In this document: in pieces, positions 42,879-42,903 of the stretch | Layout: every line of letters starts with the position of its first letter | How positions within the stretch are numbered: position 1 is the first letter of the stretch | Assembly: GCA_945787445.1 (NCBI GenBank) | Contig: CALZHT010000030.1 | Location: 1 to 42,903 of the forward strand | Length of the DNA: 42,903 bases | Source: an uncultured Desulfobulbaceae bacterium | GTDB lineage: Bacteria; Desulfobacterota; Desulfobulbia; Desulfobulbales; CALZHT01 | Direction: 5' to 3' | The notes under the pieces: generated by a model | Database searches by the model: none | Seen by the model: the letters and a program-made list of their open reading frames with translations, nothing else | What the model was told of the DNA's origin: nothing | Position numbers and translations under genes: made by a program

Positions 42879-42903
42879 TTTAATCGCCCTTATCAACAGT
42901 TTT

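Overview
The window looks like a chromosomal piece of a deltaproteobacterium (Desulfobacterota), most plausibly a Desulfobulbales-type sulfur-cycling anaerobe. The reasons are the density of multiheme c-type cytochromes, an NrfD/PsrC-type membrane complex with an octaheme tetrathionate-reductase-family cytochrome, sigma-54 regulation by a PAS-containing NtrC-type regulator, a c-di-GMP-I riboswitch ahead of secreted proteins, and mixed mid-GC composition. No rRNA, tRNA or CRISPR array was recognised. The taxonomic call is inference.

Layout. 1-2.5 kb: a secreted calcium-repeat/beta-helix protein, a small zinc-ribbon protein and cutA. 2.5-2.8 kb: a hairpin-rich element resembling a small IS200/IS605-type derivative. 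3.0-11.1 kb: housekeeping genes (coaX and an LD-carboxypeptidase overlapping, plsC, a DUF748/OmpA envelope protein, a nitroreductase, prmA, a MerR regulator). 11.2-28.6 kb: the most interesting block, bounded by a membrane histidine kinase (11.2-13.6 kb) and a sigma-54 response regulator (26.8-28.6 kb). Between them are a heptaheme cytochrome plus cytochrome b operon, a slipin, an operon of pentaheme cytochrome, Fe-S protein, NrfD and octaheme cytochrome, ftsH, and two paralogous small membrane proteins. 28.6-30.6 kb: palindromic repeats, a 60-codon gene and a nuclease-like protein. 30.6-34.1 kb: two secreted proteins behind a c-di-GMP-I riboswitch. 34.5-37.7 kb: an omptin-family outer-membrane protease and a short integron-cassette-like run with a clear attC site and a WapI-type immunity gene. 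38-42.9 kb: a cold-shock protein, an interspersed repeat, a GH13 enzyme, a cation exchanger and an AP2-domain protein.

How the genes may work together. Four sigma-54 promoters (-24 GG / -12 GC) lie in front of the kinase, the heptaheme operon, the pentaheme-to-octaheme operon and the small-membrane-protein operon. Each lies some 200-450 bases from clusters of a GTGTTGC/GCAACAC palindrome, and such clusters are seen nowhere else in the window. The simplest reading is that the kinase and regulator form one two-component system controlling two respiratory modules, a membrane-protein pair and its own sensor. The ftsH and slipin genes embedded in the same block hint at an envelope or redox stress role. 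This regulon model is inferred from sequence; the signal and the electron acceptor are unknown.
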